Below, in pieces: positions 1 to 9,481 of a stretch of DNA of 64,000 nucleotides. The first letter of the stretch is position 1. Each line of letters opens with the position of its first letter. The position numbers and the translations under genes were made by a program. The stretch comes from Parafrigoribacterium_A soli (lineage in GTDB: Bacteria > Actinomycetota > Actinomycetes > Actinomycetales > Microbacteriaceae). Below the pieces are notes generated by a model that saw only the letters and a list, made by a program, of their open reading frames with translations, was not told where the DNA came from and did no database searches. Location of the stretch: contig NZ_JBELNZ010000004.1 of NCBI RefSeq assembly GCF_040227235.1, positions 62,001 through 126,000 of the forward strand, read 5' to 3'.

Positions 1-427
1 AGTGACCGACGCCGTCGATCGTCACGATGCCCTCCTCCATCACCTCGAGCAGCGCGCTCTGGGTCTTGGGGGAGGCGCGGTTGATCTCGTCGGCGAGCAC
101 GATCGAGGCGAAGATCGGCCCCTCGTGAAACTCGAACTTTCCCTTGCCCTGGTCGTAGATGGTGACGCCGGTCACGTCGGAGGGAAGCAGGTCTGGGGTG
201 AACTGGATGCGCGAGGTCGTCCCGTCGAGCGTGTTCGCGAGCGCCTTCGCCAGCACGGTCTTGCCGGTGCCTGGGAAGTCTTCGAGCAGAACGTGCCCGT
301 CGGAGATGAGCGCGGTCAGCACGAGGCGGATGACGTGGTCCTTACCCACAATCGCCTTGTCGACGTTCGAGATCAGCTTCTGGAACGCATCAGCGAACCA
401 GGTCGCCTGCTCCTGGGTTACGGGCAT
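1..427 (-). CDS. MoxR-family AAA+ ATPase (3' end cut by window edge)
   Basis: This is the N-terminal part of a MoxR-type AAA+ ATPase; about 142 codons are present and the rest lies beyond the left edge. MoxR proteins are ATP-driven chaperones that usually help mature or activate secreted or membrane partners. Reading the minus strand from the ATG at 427, the Walker A motif (GTGKT, about residue 55) and the Walker B region (VLADEINRA, about residue 112) are clear. The gene follows the giant surface-protein gene by 19 bp and is probably in the same operon. MoxR genes are often followed by DUF58 and transglutaminase-like genes, which would lie outside this window. The family call is confident; the substrate is unknown. 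Confidence 0.93.
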   Translation of the reverse strand, partial: MPVTQEQATWFADAFQKLISNVDKAIVGKDHVIRLVLTALISDGHVLLEDFPGTGKTVLAKALANTLDGTTSRIQFTPDLLPSDVTGVTIYDQGKGKFEFHEGPIFASIVLADEINRASPKTQSALLEVMEEGIVTIDGVGH

Positions 428-446
428 GGTTGTGCCTTTCGTTGGG

Positions 447-3400
447 TCATCTGAAGTCGACGTGGTTGGATTCGTAGCCGTCGACGACGACGTAGGTGTC
501 GGCGAAGCCGCAGTATGCCGTGCTCGTGTAACTGTTGCCGCTGAACGAGTCCGTCCTCCATGGGCCAGAGCAGTACAGGCTGATGCTGTGGCTGCCGCCC
601 GGGAAGTCACTCAGCGTCACGTCGTACTTATGACACGTGCCACCGCCATCGCACGTGTGGTACGCCCCCTGCGCGAGGTGCACCGAGGGGTTCAACTTCT
701 GCGTGATGCGGGTGTTCCCGGACGATGCCGATGGCCCGTTGCCGCTGCTGTTCTTCGCGTACACCGTGAGTTTGTAGGTCGCGGTGGAGTTCCCGACGGC
801 GAGCGAGGCGCTCGTGCCGGTGGTCTGGTGGGCCGCTCCCCCGTTGACGCTCCACACGTACGTGAGCCCGTCGCCAGCGGCATCCGCGGTGGCATTGGAC
901 GGAGCGTTCCATGTCCAGGTGAGAGTCGTCGCGCCCGTGTGATCCGCGGGTGTCGAGACGTTGCGCGGTGCACTGGGCAGCGGCTGGTTGCGCACCGTTG
1001 TCGGCGCCGACGTGCCCGGCGCGCCGGACTTGCCGCCGGAGTTCGTTGCGGTGACCGTGACGCTGTAGTTGCCCGCTCCGACGCCGCTGATCGTGGCCGA
1101 GGTCATGTCGACGCCACTGCCGCTCTGGCCGCTGCTGGCCTTCCACGAGTAGGTGGTGTTGCCTCCGGTGCCCGCCACCTTCGGCCAGGTCCAGGTGAGC
1201 GTCGCCGGCGCCCACTTCGACTGGCTGCTCAGGGTCGGCTTCGGCTGCCCCGGGGTGCCGTAGGGCGTGATCGGATCACTCGACGGCGACGCCGTGCCGC
1301 GCCCCCGCATGTTCTCGGCCGCGACCGTGATCGTGTACGGGGTGCCGTTCGACAGTCCCGTGAAGGTGCAGGAGACCGCGCTGGCTGTGGTGCAACTGGA
1401 GGGAATCGGGACCGTGGCCGGCGAGAGGGTGAGGTGATATCCGGTGATCGGCTTGCCGTTGGTCGCCGGTGGTTGCCAGGTGAACGTCGCGGTGCCGTCG
1501 CCGCCGATCGCGGAACCGTCGGCGCGCGCGGGCTTCTGCACCTGGTCGGGAACGTCGCTGACCGTGAGCGTGATCGTGCCGTTGACGCGCCGGTCCTTGT
1601 CCTCGGTGGCGTCCTCGATCGTGTACACGATCTCGATGACGCCGCTCTTGAGGGTCGGGCTCGGAGCAATGCGCACCGAGGTGCTGGTGAACGAGATCGC
1701 GGCGGGTTCGCCCGTGTTCTGCACCTGGGCATCCACAATCTTGAGCGGCTCGCCGGTGGTCTGGAACGGGTTCGAGTCGTTGACGAGCGGATGCGCGACG
1801 GTCGCCGCGTCTCCACGCTTGGCCTCGTAGGCGTCGGAGACGGCGACCGCGAGCGGCTTACTCGAGCCGACGACTGTCACCTTGATCGTGCCAGGAACCG
1901 TGAACTTGTCCCAACGCAGGGTCACTTTGAGCGTGGCAGTCGTGCCCTTCGGGGTGTTTCGGGGCGTCGTGATCGTCAGTTCGGAGCCACTCAGGCTCGG
2001 CTTGATCCGAGGGTCGCTCGAACTGATGTCTGAGTAGGTCACCTCCTGCAGAATCGTGGGGTTCGGGTGTGCGGTGGACTTGCGCAGGTCGATCTTCGTG
2101 CTCTCGCCCACTTCGACGTTCGTCTCGGGGGTCGTGAATTCGGGCGGAGTGTCCCGGAAGTCCGGATCGCCGACGACGATGTTCAGGCGCAGGTTGTTCT
2201 TGTTGCCCTTGGGGTCGTTGAGGGACGCACCATCCGTCACACTGAAATTGATCGACGCGGGGCCTCGGTAGTCCTTCGCCGGCGTGAACTTCAGCGTGTT
2301 CTTGTCGACGTAGTTCTTGTCGCCGTTGCTCCGGATCGCACTCACGGACTTCTCGGTCGTGATCCAGGCATCACGGCCCGACGGCACCTTGAGGATGTCT
2401 TTCAGCTTCCACTCGCGAGTGGAGTTCATGCTCACGTACTGGGTGGGCAGCGCCGGGTCGATAATGGGCGGATCGTCGTACGCGTCGGTGACCGCGGCGG
2501 GCACGAGGATGAACGCAACGGCGCTCAGCTTGTCGCGCTCGTTCGTGACGCGGTAGGCGATCGCTTGGCGGGTCTTTCCCGGGGTGACCCGCACCTTGCC
2601 CGGTGTCGTCATGTTCTCGGCGGACTTCGCGTATGGCCCCTCGAAGCTCACCTTGAGGTCGTTGGTGAGCCCGGATGGGTTGTATGCGGAGGTGGGGAAG
2701 AGTTCGATGTCGGCGGATTTCTTGCCCGCGATGTCCTTAGTCTTCACGGCGTAATCGGATGCTACCGGCGGAAGCAGCGGCGCATCCGGTGTGACCTTGA
2801 CGAGCGCGTAGCTCATGACCGAGCCGCCGCGATTATTGGTGAGTTCGTACCGCACCGAGAACGACTGCTCGGTATTGGGAGCCTTCACCACGAGGTACTG
2901 GCCGTCGACGACCTTGGCATCGATTCCCTTGGGGACATCGACGAGTTTGTCCGACACCTTGATCTTCGCGCCCTGCGGGTCGGAGTCGTTCGCCAGAAGA
3001 TCGGCCTGGGCCGTGCGGCCTGGTCGGATCAACAGGTTGTCGGGCACGGCCGTGGGCGGCTGCAGCGAGGTTGGTTGCGGGATGACGGCGATCTTGACCT
3101 CGCCGTCGCCGGTGGCCCCGTAGGCGTCATAGACCTGATAGCTGAACAGGTCGGTACCGGCCGCCGCCTTCGACGACTGATAGATGAAGTAGTCCGGCCC
3201 GGTCTCGATCACGGAACCGAGACTCGGGCTGCTCGGAAAGCCGAGCAGCTGCGCGGAGTCGCCATCCGGATCGATGCCGTTGAGCGGGACGTCGACGCGC
3301 ACCGGTTCACCGGCGAGCACGCGCGCAACGACGGGCCCGGGAATGGGGTCGCGGTTGCCCTTCTCGCTCGGCGGCGTGACGGTGAAAGTCACCGCAGCCG

Positions 3401-5999
3401 TGGCCGTCTCCCCGTAGGGATCGAGCACGCGGTAGTCGAGGCGGTATTCCCCCGGAGTCGTCGGAGCCTGGTAGCGCAGGGTGTTTGCGTTCACGAAGGC
3501 GAGACCGGCACTCGGGAGCGTCACGAGCTTCTTGTCCACCGTCATGGGGGCGTCATCCGGATGGAAGTCGTTCTTCAGAACGTCGACAGTGATGATGTCG
3601 CCGGCGCGAACCTTCGCGACGTCGTTCGCCGCGACGGGCGGCTGGTGCTTGGTCAGCGCGGGCACCGGCACCACCGTCACTCCCGCGGTGGCCGTGGCGA
3701 TGCCGTCGGAGATCGTGTATGAGAAGTTGACCTGCTCGGTGAGTGCTGCCGGCGAGGTCACCCGCACGACCGTGTTGGCCAGAAGCTCGACGACGAGACC
3801 TTTCGCCTTGAGTGCCGCGGGCACGTTAACGGACTGCACGGCGAGCACTCGCCCGCTCGGGCTCACGTCGTTGTCGAGTACGGATACCCGCACCGGCTGG
3901 TCGCCGCGCAGGTAGGCGGTGTCCTTGACCGCGATGGGCGGCAGCTTCTGGTCCCCGGGTTTGGCTCGCACGTCGATGCGCACGAGACCGACGCTCGACT
4001 TGTCGCCGGCCGCGAGCGTGTACTTCTGGTAGAAGATGCCGGGCTTCGCCGAACTGAAGGTGATCGTGCCGCGCTCGGAATTGAACGAGGCCACGGCGCC
4101 GCCCGTGGCATCCTCCATCCCCGTGAGCGACAGTTGCGCTCCGGATGGGGACAGGTCGTTGGTGAGCGGCTCGATCACCGTCGTTTCGCCCGTGAAGGTC
4201 GAAGCGAAGTCCGGGGTACCGATCGGATCGAGCGAGCCGGTGGGCTGCACGTCGACGGTGAGGGTGCCCTGCACGGGCTGGCCGCGTCCATCGCTCACCT
4301 GGAAGACGACGTCCTTCTTGCCGAGTTCCGAGGTCTGGTGGGTGAAGGTGATGAAGCCGTCCGGCGTGAAGCGCACGAGATCACCGGACTTCGGCGATGC
4401 GCCGACCAGATACAGGTCGTCGCCGTCGGGATCCTTCCAGTTTGTGAGCACGTTGTAGCTGATCGTCTGGTTGGCCTCGACGCTGACGCCGGACTCGCGA
4501 ATCGAGACCGGCAACTGGTTGCTGCCCTCCGGAACGACTCGCGCTGTCACGCGAGCCTGCGCCGTGCCGCCGCGACCGTCATCCACGGTGTAGCTGAAGG
4601 AGATCGTGCCGACGAAGCCCTCCCTCGGGGTGAACTGCAACGCGCGGCCGCCATCGATCAGGTCGAGTGTTCCGGTCGAGTCGGCGATCTTGTCGTAGGC
4701 GGAGATGACGAGCACATCGCCGTCGGGGTCAGTGTCGTTGTCGAGCACCGAGAGGATCGTGGTACGACCGGGCCGGATGCCGTAGTCATCATCGATCGCC
4801 GTGGGCGCGCGGTTGTTCTCGGTGCGCTGCGCGAGGGTGTCTTTGAAGGACTGGGTGGCCGATTTTTTGCCACCCTTCTCCTCGTTGTGCTTCTCCTCCG
4901 GCGGCGTCACGTCTGACCAGTTCTCGACGAGCCGCATGTTCTCGTTGACGATCCAGGCGTTGCCGTTGTTGAGGTTGTTCAGCACGATCACCGAGCGATT
5001 CACTCTGAACTCGAGAACGCTGCCCTGCGTCGGCTGCTCGATGTCGGAGCGCGTCACCTTCGCTTCGTTCGCGCACGAGCGCACGTAGCGCTGCGCGCTG
5101 GCCCAGGCTCCGTGCACGCAGCCGTCGAGGTTGACCGGAGCGGAGACACCCTTGGCGCTCGTGGCTGCGGAAGAGACATCCGCCTTGATCGTGGTCTGTG
5201 AGCCCGATCCGAGATCTACCTCGACGAGCGAGTCACCGGTGGCCGCGACAACGAATTGCGCATCCGCGCCGACCTGCTGCAGGCGCAGAGCGCGCTCCTT
5301 GAGCTTGTGCCGCGCGCCGTTCTCCGTGACGATCTCGTTCGTCGACTGGTCGAGCACGACGGCGTGGTCGCCCACAGCGGTCAGCTGAAAGGTACCGACT
5401 CCCGGAAAAGGCGACTCCTGCGGTGCCGCCGCGAGGGAGGGGATGCGATAGAGCTCCTTCTTCTGCGGCGAGACAGCGACGACCTGCCCACTCTGGGTGA
5501 CCACGGCGTGCCCGGCTTTGCCGAGCTTGATGGTCGGCGGTGTGGAAACGTAGTTGAACTGCAGGTCGCCCACGGCAGAGATGACCCAGAGATCGCCCTT
5601 CGGCGAGACGATCGCGAGGTTGGTGCCGCCGTAGGAGACCTCGGAGTCCTTTGGCACATCGATCGCCGAGGTGACCTTCGTGGAGGCCGGGCTGACCGAC
5701 TCGACCTTGCCCGAGGCCGGGTCGTACATGAACAGGGTGTCGCCGTCCTGCAGCACGGTGAAGTCGGAACTCGCGGCGACGACCGAGCCGTTGAGTTCAT
5801 CGATCTGGCGGTTGAGCCTGCCGCCCAGCAGCTGCTGACCGTTCGTGACCCACACGTCACGCGAGGTGAGGTCCACGTCCGACACGGGAAAACCGGGGTG
5901 CAGAGCCGCGATCGTGAGCGGGATGCCGGCGACAACGGCGACGACGAGCGTCGAGGCGATCGCCTTGCGTCGTCTCACCCACCCACTCAGCGCGCTCAC
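447..5999 (-). CDS. Giant secreted or membrane-anchored protein with cadherin-like repeats and fibronectin III domains
   Basis: This 1850-residue protein has a basic N-terminus followed by a hydrophobic segment (about residues 14-32), so it is probably exported and held by an N-terminal anchor. Residues about 40-330 are beta-rich and propeller-like. From about 400 to 1450 there are roughly eleven tandem Ig/cadherin-like units of 85-100 residues, recognisable by recurring PP-A--D openings and V-DND-DPDGD calcium-type loops. About three fibronectin III domains follow (1480-1760), then a short Cys-containing C-terminal domain. The start is GTG; an ATG at 6003 is out of frame. The gene lies between a Ser/Thr kinase and MoxR in one operon, which suggests a cell-surface protein whose assembly or activity is under kinase and MoxR control. 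It could be an adhesin or a cell-wall structural protein. The precise role is not known. Confidence 0.85.
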   Translation of the reverse strand: MSALSGWVRRRKAIASTLVVAVVAGIPLTIAALHPGFPVSDVDLTSRDVWVTNGQQLLGGRLNRQIDELNGSVVAASSDFTVLQDGDTLFMYDPASGKVESVSPASTKVTSAIDVPKDSEVSYGGTNLAIVSPKGDLWVISAVGDLQFNYVSTPPTIKLGKAGHAVVTQSGQVVAVSPQKKELYRIPSLAAAPQESPFPGVGTFQLTAVGDHAVVLDQSTNEIVTENGARHKLKERALRLQQVGADAQFVVAATGDSLVEVDLGSGSQTTIKADVSSAATSAKGVSAPVNLDGCVHGAWASAQRYVRSCANEAKVTRSDIEQPTQGSVLEFRVNRSVIVLNNLNNGNAWIVNENMRLVENWSDVTPPEEKHNEEKGGKKSATQSFKDTLAQRTENNRAPTAIDDDYGIRPGRTTILSVLDNDTDPDGDVLVISAYDKIADSTGTLDLIDGGRALQFTPREGFVGTISFSYTVDDGRGGTAQARVTARVVPEGSNQLPVSIRESGVSVEANQTISYNVLTNWKDPDGDDLYLVGASPKSGDLVRFTPDGFITFTHQTSELGKKDVVFQVSDGRGQPVQGTLTVDVQPTGSLDPIGTPDFASTFTGETTVIEPLTNDLSPSGAQLSLTGMEDATGGAVASFNSERGTITFSSAKPGIFYQKYTLAAGDKSSVGLVRIDVRAKPGDQKLPPIAVKDTAYLRGDQPVRVSVLDNDVSPSGRVLAVQSVNVPAALKAKGLVVELLANTVVRVTSPAALTEQVNFSYTISDGIATATAGVTVVPVPALTKHQPPVAANDVAKVRAGDIITVDVLKNDFHPDDAPMTVDKKLVTLPSAGLAFVNANTLRYQAPTTPGEYRLDYRVLDPYGETATAAVTFTVTPPSEKGNRDPIPGPVVARVLAGEPVRVDVPLNGIDPDGDSAQLLGFPSSPSLGSVIETGPDYFIYQSSKAAAGTDLFSYQVYDAYGATGDGEVKIAVIPQPTSLQPPTAVPDNLLIRPGRTAQADLLANDSDPQGAKIKVSDKLVDVPKGIDAKVVDGQYLVVKAPNTEQSFSVRYELTNNRGGSVMSYALVKVTPDAPLLPPVASDYAVKTKDIAGKKSADIELFPTSAYNPSGLTNDLKVSFEGPYAKSAENMTTPGKVRVTPGKTRQAIAYRVTNERDKLSAVAFILVPAAVTDAYDDPPIIDPALPTQYVSMNSTREWKLKDILKVPSGRDAWITTEKSVSAIRSNGDKNYVDKNTLKFTPAKDYRGPASINFSVTDGASLNDPKGNKNNLRLNIVVGDPDFRDTPPEFTTPETNVEVGESTKIDLRKSTAHPNPTILQEVTYSDISSSDPRIKPSLSGSELTITTPRNTPKGTTATLKVTLRWDKFTVPGTIKVTVVGSSKPLAVAVSDAYEAKRGDAATVAHPLVNDSNPFQTTGEPLKIVDAQVQNTGEPAAISFTSTSVRIAPSPTLKSGVIEIVYTIEDATEDKDRRVNGTITLTVSDVPDQVQKPARADGSAIGGDGTATFTWQPPATNGKPITGYHLTLSPATVPIPSSCTTASAVSCTFTGLSNGTPYTITVAAENMRGRGTASPSSDPITPYGTPGQPKPTLSSQSKWAPATLTWTWPKVAGTGGNTTYSWKASSGQSGSGVDMTSATISGVGAGNYSVTVTATNSGGKSGAPGTSAPTTVRNQPLPSAPRNVSTPADHTGATTLTWTWNAPSNATADAAGDGLTYVWSVNGGAAHQTTGTSASLAVGNSTATYKLTVYAKNSSGNGPSASSGNTRITQKLNPSVHLAQGAYHTCDGGGTCHKYDVTLSDFPGGSHSISLYCSGPWRTDSFSGNSYTSTAYCGFADTYVVVDGYESNHVDFR

Positions 6000-6114
6000 G
6001 CATGACCCCCACGGAACTCGACAATTGGCCGGATGCGGACGCCCTTCCGGCGATTCCGCAGGCTTTAACCTAACAGACCCCCATTTACGGGTGGAACGGC
6101 TCGGCTATCGGCGT

Positions 6115-7770
6115 CTATTTCGGATAGCAGGCCTGCAGCGGCTCGGCCGAGACCTGGCCCGCACGACGGATGCCCACCTCGACGCACACCGTTCCGCCCG
6201 GCTCGTAGCCGTCCACGCTGATGGTCGCGTCGCTCGTCGCTCGCATCGGCGCATCGGTCGTGCGGTCCGTGCGCTTCCAGACAAAGGTGTCGCCCGCCTT
6301 CGGCTTCGGATTCTTCACGGTAAATACGACGGTGGATCCCTCTGCCTGCGCGGAGACGAGCGTCGGAGCCGGAATGGTGTCCACCACGGCGGAGCCCGCG
6401 CCAGCACCCTGCGCCGTCGGCGCGGTCTTGCCCGGTTCGGACGGAACCCCGAAGATCACGATGCTCACGACGATGGCGATCACAACCACCGCGGCGGCCA
6501 CGCTCGCGCCCCACACGATGACCCTGCTCGCTCTTCCCCTGGGAGCCTCTTCCTGCGCCTCCTTCGTCACCTCGGGCTCGACCGCCGGCGTGGACACTCG
6601 ATGGCGGATGACGGTGGCGGCGGGCAGCTCGGCCGGTTGCGCCTCCACCCTCTGAGCTCCGCGCAGCTGCGTCGCGTCCGCGGCAGCTCCGGCCGATGAC
6701 GAGGCTGCGGCAGGAGAAGCGGGAGGTGGCGAGATGAGGCGGGCCGCGGCGGGTGAAGGCTGTGCGTCTATCGTGGCGACGCCGCGAGCGCGGGTGGCGT
6801 CAGCGGCATCCTCGGCTTCGTCGCGGTGCACAGCCTCGACGGCGAGGTTCGGAACGTCGATCGGGGTCGGCGCGTAGCCGAGCTCCATCTCGACGCGCTG
6901 CAGTGCCCTGGCGAAATCGACGGCGGTGTCGAAGCGGTCACGGCGATCCGAGGCCATGCCCTTGTGCAGCACCGGCACGAGCGAGGCGGGAAGGTCGGGG
7001 CGCTCGATTGCGGTGATCGCACCTCGCTCGATGCGGCCGATCAGGTCGAGGGTTCCGTTGGAGCGACCCGGCACCTCGAACGGGGTGTGCCCGGCAAGGA
7101 TGGTGTAGATCGTCGCGGCGAGAGAGAAGACGTCGGAGCGAACATCCGGCTTTGGGTCGCCCTCGAACATCTCGGGCGGCGACCAGGGCACCGACATGCC
7201 GATCGACTGGCTCTCGGTGCTGCCGGTCGTCTCCGTGCCGCCGCGCGGGATCGTCTGGGTCTGCACGGGAAGCGCCTCGTCGTCGACGGCCGCGGAGATG
7301 CCGAAGTCGGTCAGCGCCGGCCAGCCGAAGTCGTTGGTGAGCACGTTGGCCGGCTTGATGTCGCGATGCAGGATGCCCACCGAGTGCGCCGTGGCGACGG
7401 CACTCGCCAGCCGCACACCGGTGCGCAGTGCGTCGGCGACGGGAATCGTCTCGCGCTTGTACCGGTCGGCGAGGCTAGCGCCGGAGCAGTACTCCATGAC
7501 GAAGTACGGCCGATCGTCCGAGGCGACATCCGCGTGGTAAATGGTGACGATATATGGATGCGCAGACAGCTGCGCCATGAGGTTCGCCTCGGCGACGAAG
7601 GCCGCCCGGTTCGCTGCCGTCAGCTCTTCGGTGAGGAGCACCTTGACCGCCACGCGGCGCTTCGGCAGGTGCTGGCGATACAGGAAGACGTCGGAGAATC
7701 CACCGGAGCCGAGCACGCGGTCGAACGTGTAGCCGGGCAGCTCCGGCGGAGTGGACGCTGGTCTGCGCAT
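6115..7770 (-). CDS. Membrane Ser/Thr protein kinase (Hanks type, PknB-like architecture)
   Basis: This 551-residue kinase has its catalytic domain at about residues 14-285. Visible elements are the glycine loop GSGGFSDV (21-28), the catalytic lysine K43, HRDIKPANVL with D137, and DFG at 155-157. A low-complexity cytosolic linker follows, then one transmembrane helix (about 405-430) and an external fibronectin-like domain with two cysteines. The enzyme phosphorylates Ser/Thr on protein targets; the FHA proteins encoded upstream are natural phospho-threonine readers and the adjacent PP2C is the probable antagonist. The gene starts 4 bp after the phosphatase stop and is followed after 115 bp by the giant surface-protein gene, so signal sensing at the envelope is likely. 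The ligand is unknown. Confidence 0.95.
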   Translation of the reverse strand: MRRPASTPPELPGYTFDRVLGSGGFSDVFLYRQHLPKRRVAVKVLLTEELTAANRAAFVAEANLMAQLSAHPYIVTIYHADVASDDRPYFVMEYCSGASLADRYKRETIPVADALRTGVRLASAVATAHSVGILHRDIKPANVLTNDFGWPALTDFGISAAVDDEALPVQTQTIPRGGTETTGSTESQSIGMSVPWSPPEMFEGDPKPDVRSDVFSLAATIYTILAGHTPFEVPGRSNGTLDLIGRIERGAITAIERPDLPASLVPVLHKGMASDRRDRFDTAVDFARALQRVEMELGYAPTPIDVPNLAVEAVHRDEAEDAADATRARGVATIDAQPSPAAARLISPPPASPAAASSSAGAAADATQLRGAQRVEAQPAELPAATVIRHRVSTPAVEPEVTKEAQEEAPRGRASRVIVWGASVAAAVVVIAIVVSIVIFGVPSEPGKTAPTAQGAGAGSAVVDTIPAPTLVSAQAEGSTVVFTVKNPKPKAGDTFVWKRTDRTTDAPMRATSDATISVDGYEPGGTVCVEVGIRRAGQVSAEPLQACYPK

Positions 7771-7774
7771 CCGG

Positions 7775-8653
7775 CTAGGCCCTCGGCCTGGTCTCTTCGA
7801 GGAACTTGGGCATGCCCCGATCGATGGTGTCCTCGTCGGCCCCAGCCACCCCCGCGAGCTGCGACTCGACGACCACGACGGTGACGTTGTCTGAGCCGCC
7901 AGCCGCGATCGCCGCGTTCACGAGCCGTTCGGCGAGCGTCGGCGCGAGCGCGTCACTCTCGGTGCTCGCGGCATTGTGGAACACGATGATGCGCGCGATC
8001 TCGTCGTCGCTCAGTTCCTTCGTGAGCCCGTCGGAGCACAGCAGGAAGGTCTGGCGGTCGCCAGCAGAGAACAGCCAGACGTCGGCGTCGACGTCATCGT
8101 CGGCACCGAGCGCGCGCGTCACGACGTTGCGCATCGGATGCTTCGCGGCCTCGCTCTTCGTGATCTCACCCTGGTCGACGAGTTCCTGCACCGCAGAGTG
8201 GTCGACGCTCAACTGGCTGAGCGACCTGCCATCCCAGCCGTAGACGCGGGAGTCGCCCACGTTGAACGCCATCCAGTGGCAGCCGGCGGTCGCCTCGAGC
8301 TCGACGAGCGCGAGTCCGACGAGCGTCGTGCCCGAGACCGTGCCCTCGAGGCCCGGTCCGGCGGTGAGCGCGAGAACGGCCTCGTTGGCGCGCCGGATCG
8401 TGTCGAGCACGGTATCCGGATGCGTGGCCTTGGCCGGATCGAAGACGCCAGCGAACGCGGCGATGGCGGCCTGGCTCGCGCGATCGCCGAAGGAGTGCCC
8501 ACCCATTCCGTCTGCGACGACGAAAAGTGGCGGCGCGGCGAGGTAGCTGTCCTCATTGAGCTTGCGCACCGCACCCCGATCGGAGTGGCCGGCGAACGTC
8601 AGGTGCACCGTCGCCGAGGCGAGGGCAACATCGAGTCGGGTTTCTGCGGCCAT
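7775..8653 (-). CDS. PP2C-family Ser/Thr protein phosphatase
   Basis: This 292-residue protein is a metal-dependent PP2C phosphatase. The core motifs are in order: SDRGAVRKLNEDS near the N-terminus, VADGMGGH (the metal-binding Asp and Gly pair), LLCSDGL in the middle, and GSDNVTVVVVE near the C-terminus. No transmembrane segment is seen, so it should act in the cytosol. It sits directly before the Ser/Thr kinase (4 bp gap), the classic actinobacterial phosphatase/kinase pairing, and probably reverses phosphorylation by that kinase on the FHA proteins and other targets. Confidence 0.96.
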   Translation of the reverse strand: MAAETRLDVALASATVHLTFAGHSDRGAVRKLNEDSYLAAPPLFVVADGMGGHSFGDRASQAAIAAFAGVFDPAKATHPDTVLDTIRRANEAVLALTAGPGLEGTVSGTTLVGLALVELEATAGCHWMAFNVGDSRVYGWDGRSLSQLSVDHSAVQELVDQGEITKSEAAKHPMRNVVTRALGADDDVDADVWLFSAGDRQTFLLCSDGLTKELSDDEIARIIVFHNAASTESDALAPTLAERLVNAAIAAGGSDNVTVVVVESQLAGVAGADEDTIDRGMPKFLEETRPRA

Positions 8654-8761
8654 CTCAGATCACACCCATCTCGAACCCCGCTTCGGAAATGTCCTGCGCC
8701 CTCGCGCACGACTGTGCAACAACTCTATGGGAGAGCGAGCGGGGCGACGCGATGGGCAGAC

Positions 8762-9481
8762 CTACCCATCCGAGGGCGAGGCGAAGGCACTGGGCTGCGG
8801 CTTGTCGAGCAGCACGAGATCCTCGGCGCTGACAAGCCTCGTGGCGACGGCATATTCGACCAGCCGCGCCCGACGGTTCGTTGCCAGATTTCCCTTACCT
8901 CCGCGGAGGCCGCCGACACCGATCTTGTCGAGCTTGTCGCAGACGTTATCGAGCTTGCGGTTGAAGGTCGTCATGCTCCAGCCGAGGCGCTCGGCCGCCT
9001 GCGCCGACGTGGGGAGCGAGCCGCGCCCCGGCACGGACTGGAGCAGGACGTGTTCGGCGAGCGCGATGACCAGCAGGCGCTGGCTCGTCGTCAGCGGGAT
9101 CTGCTCGACGGTTGTCGTGCTGCCGGTGCCGGTGACGGGCACGGAGGTATTGAAGTAGTCCTCGCCGGAATGGATCGTGAAGTCGTACGTGGTCGACCCC
9201 GCGCTGAACCGCACATTCATCGTCTCGAACACGATCGGGAGTTTCGCGCCCGGAGCGAGCCAGGCCTGCACCTGGCCGCTCGCATCCGTCACCGTCGCCG
9301 ACAACAGGTGACCCACATTCGACAACCACCACAGCCCGAAGTCCACCGAGATGCGCAGGAAGGTGCGATGCAGGTAGGGGTTGTCGTCGATGACGAGGTC
9401 GGACTCGCGGCCGATCGAGAAGTCGTCGTCGGGCTCAACCGTGTACCACTCGCCGCAGAATTCGAGGCTGAGCGGCTTCAT
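8762..9481 (-). CDS. FHA domain protein with C-terminal helix-turn-helix-like domain
   Basis: This 239-residue cytosolic protein begins with an FHA-like fold (about residues 1-110, with FSIGRESDLVIDD and a following HRTFLRI segment typical of phosphothreonine-binding loops). It ends with a helix-turn-helix-like region (about 125-235, containing LPTSAQAAERLGWSMTTFNRKLD). The start was chosen at the ATG of the ATGA that overlaps the stop of the upstream FHA gene by 4 bp; a longer in-frame extension to 9808 only overlaps that gene. It may be a transcription factor switched by kinase phosphorylation, but DNA binding is inferred, not shown. Confidence 0.85.
   Translation of the reverse strand: MKPLSLEFCGEWYTVEPDDDFSIGRESDLVIDDNPYLHRTFLRISVDFGLWWLSNVGHLLSATVTDASGQVQAWLAPGAKLPIVFETMNVRFSAGSTTYDFTIHSGEDYFNTSVPVTGTGSTTTVEQIPLTTSQRLLVIALAEHVLLQSVPGRGSLPTSAQAAERLGWSMTTFNRKLDNVCDKLDKIGVGGLRGGKGNLATNRRARLVEYAVATRLVSAEDLVLLDKPQPSAFASPSDG

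Noticed and set aside
159..2033. A 624-codon plus-strand open frame opposite the giant surface protein
   Set aside because: Arg/Val-rich antisense frame without any recognisable domain; the minus-strand gene has repeating domains.
4134..4916. Plus-strand frame of 260 codons
   Set aside because: It lies within the repeat region of the giant protein on the other strand and shows no domain.
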